This document shows positions 62,561 through 64,000 of a DNA stretch of 64,000 nucleotides, in pieces. The notes under the pieces are model-generated. The model did no database searches and was not told the DNA's origin. It was given only the letters and a program-made list of their open reading frames with translations. A program made the translations under genes and the position numbers. The number at the start of each line of letters is the position of its first letter. Position 1 is the first letter of the stretch. The stretch is from the NCBI GenBank assembly GCA_951640165.1, contig OX621249.1:7553001-7617000 (forward strand). The letters are read 5' to 3'. The stretch is from Pseudoips prasinana. Taxonomy: Eukaryota; Arthropoda; Insecta; Lepidoptera; Nolidae.

Positions 62561-63299
62561 GATTAAATTTATCATTTATAGTACATTCCATAAATGGTAG
62601 GCGACCTAATATTTCCCAAGGTTTCTATTATATATATATTGAAAATATCGGTCTCCAACGGGTGCTTCGTTGAATAAATATTACCTACGTGTTCGGGGCC
62701 GATGCCCAGAGATTCATTTAGTTCTCTAGTACGAAAATATCGGAATGGTACATAACAGCTTAACTGAATACAGTTATATACAGTAAAATCTTTTATTTCA
62801 TCGTGTCTGCCTATTTAATTGTCATCCATATCGAGACTTAATTACTTGATTTGACTTACATGACTTCAAAGATATACTTGGTCAATTATATTGGGTATAT
62901 TTATTGATGCGTTACAAATAGCTTGTTATAAACACCATATCTTACAACTACGTTGGTAAGTTCTCTTCAATTCTTTTGAATTTGTCCAGCAGTGGACAAA
63001 TTCACGATACCATTTTTTATGTAGTATGATTTGCTCCCAGTATCGGGAGACTTATAGGTGACCATTATTCTGCGATCGCTAATCCGTCTGCCATATTTCC
63101 AAATGATGGCCAAATCTGAATTGTTGAGATCTTTTGGGGAACCCTTCTAGCAGAAGACGCTATTCCACTGACGCTATGATATATAATATCAACAACAACT
63201 TTTCAAATTTAATAAAGAAAAATGGTTGGCATACCTAAGAATAAATATCTACTAAGACATCACTTCATACATCCAGTGCTACGTATATACGCGCTCGTA
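62561..63299. other. Mostly unrecognised; worn RTE 3' pieces
   Basis: 'tgtccagcagtggaca' near 62985 and 'ttttggggaaccc' to 'gacgctatgatat' (63131-63183) resemble RTE 3' ends. No gene is supported. Confidence 0.4.
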
Positions 63300-63435
63300 G
63301 CCAGTTGTTAAGTCGATCTATAAGCTATCGGTGAATTTAGGCACCTAAGCTTGCCATCATCATAGATGGATGACCATCAAAGCGCTTTAATTTCTTAGCA
63401 TCTCAGAGCTTCGGAGAGCACGTTAAGCTTAACTT
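63300..63435 (+). repeat. 5S-rRNA-derived SINE (copy 2)
   Basis: 'atcggtgaatttaggcacct', 'gatggatgacc' and 'cggagagcacgttaagctt' parallel copy 1 at 1050-1225. Confidence 0.55.
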
Positions 63436-63839
63436 CTGTATTGATCTGTATTTAGAATAGCTCGTACGGACTCGATACTCGTACAATAAAACTGGCATGT
63501 AATTTTAGATTTAAAGTATATTTTGCGAAAGGTATAATGAGTATAGTCGCTGTCTGTACTACTGTGCCATTGGTCCATAGCCGCCGCTCGTGCCCCGCAC
63601 CTTCCTCCGCCGTACCCGCAACGATGAAGCGCATGCGCCGACACTGTCATTTAACAACAATCGTTAAGCTATGTCAGTGACGTTCAGGACTGCTTAAACA
63701 ACGCTAACACTGCCAATTCAACATCTCAACTGGGCCGTGTTGAAACCGGTAGTAGAAGAACCCGTTAAGTTTGTTTCGCTGGGTCTTCTCAGTTGGGTCG
63801 CATTGGTTCCGTCATAATAATAATATTGAATTCGTACCA

Positions 63840-64000
63840 ATTGAACCGTAATATAGACAGAACCATTCAGACAATATGTAGTAAAATATAGCTTAAACTA
63901 TAAATATTGATAATTATACCTAAACATAATCTCCTTGACAATAGCTAAATATCATTACTATTGTAAAATAAATATTATAAATGTTTTAACAATCCATATA
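63840..64000 (-). repeat. Repeat R, copy 4, continues beyond the window
   Basis: It contains 'gtagtaaaatatagcttaaa', 'taaacataatctccttgaca' and 'ataaatgttttaacaatcca'. It shows the uninterrupted 'taaaatatagctt' site used by the RTE insertion in copy 3. Confidence 0.75.

Noticed and set aside
1..64000. An undescribed multi-gene system such as a defence or biosynthetic cluster
   Set aside because: All supported coding sequence belongs to mobile elements, each complete or broken by itself; no set of co-oriented, functionally linked genes is present.

Overview
The window looks like intergenic or intronic DNA from a moth or butterfly. It is AT-rich and contains no host gene that I can support. 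It is packed with repeat families I associate with Lepidoptera: tRNA-headed SINEs, a 5S-rRNA-like SINE, RTE 3' ends with the 'gtccactgctggac' motif and a GAT-rich tail, and the 'actagctgtgcccc' and 'ccggccaagtgcgagtcgg' repeats. The organism is inferred from these families, not from a marker gene. Almost all coding capacity belongs to transposable elements, most of it broken.

Region by region. 1-7.5 kb holds a decayed mariner transposase end, SINE and LINE scraps and two near-perfect hairpins. 7.6-17.1 kb is one full-length DIRS-type tyrosine-recombinase retrotransposon. It has inverted terminal repeats and an internal complementary region that spells the joined ends, but its genes are broken, and a PIF/Harbinger-like transposase gene sits between its recombinase and its 3' terminus. 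17.1-39 kb is a graveyard of SINEs, MITEs (including a three-copy palindromic family), a hAT fragment, a 97-bp minisatellite and LINE 3' ends. 39.07-46.02 kb is a BEL/Pao LTR retrotransposon on the minus strand. It has two 270-bp LTRs that read as identical, a perfect 5-bp target duplication, a primer site, a polypurine tract and an uninterrupted 1730-codon polyprotein, so it is a very young insertion. 46-50.7 kb is again SINEs and fragments.

50.7-60.2 kb is the most structured part: two copies of one unknown repeat ('R') lying head to head, each the outer shell of a nest. The first copy contains a DNA transposon with TIRs and an ATAT target duplication, which contains an RTE LINE, which contains a SINE. 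The second contains a short RTE end with a 13-bp target duplication, which contains LINE-B, which contains LINE-A. Removing LINE-A restores the LINE-B reading frame. 60.2-64 kb has more MITE, SINE and LINE ends and another R copy.

No cellular pathway, operon or new defence-type system is visible. What can be read is the order of insertions and several intact mobile-element termini.
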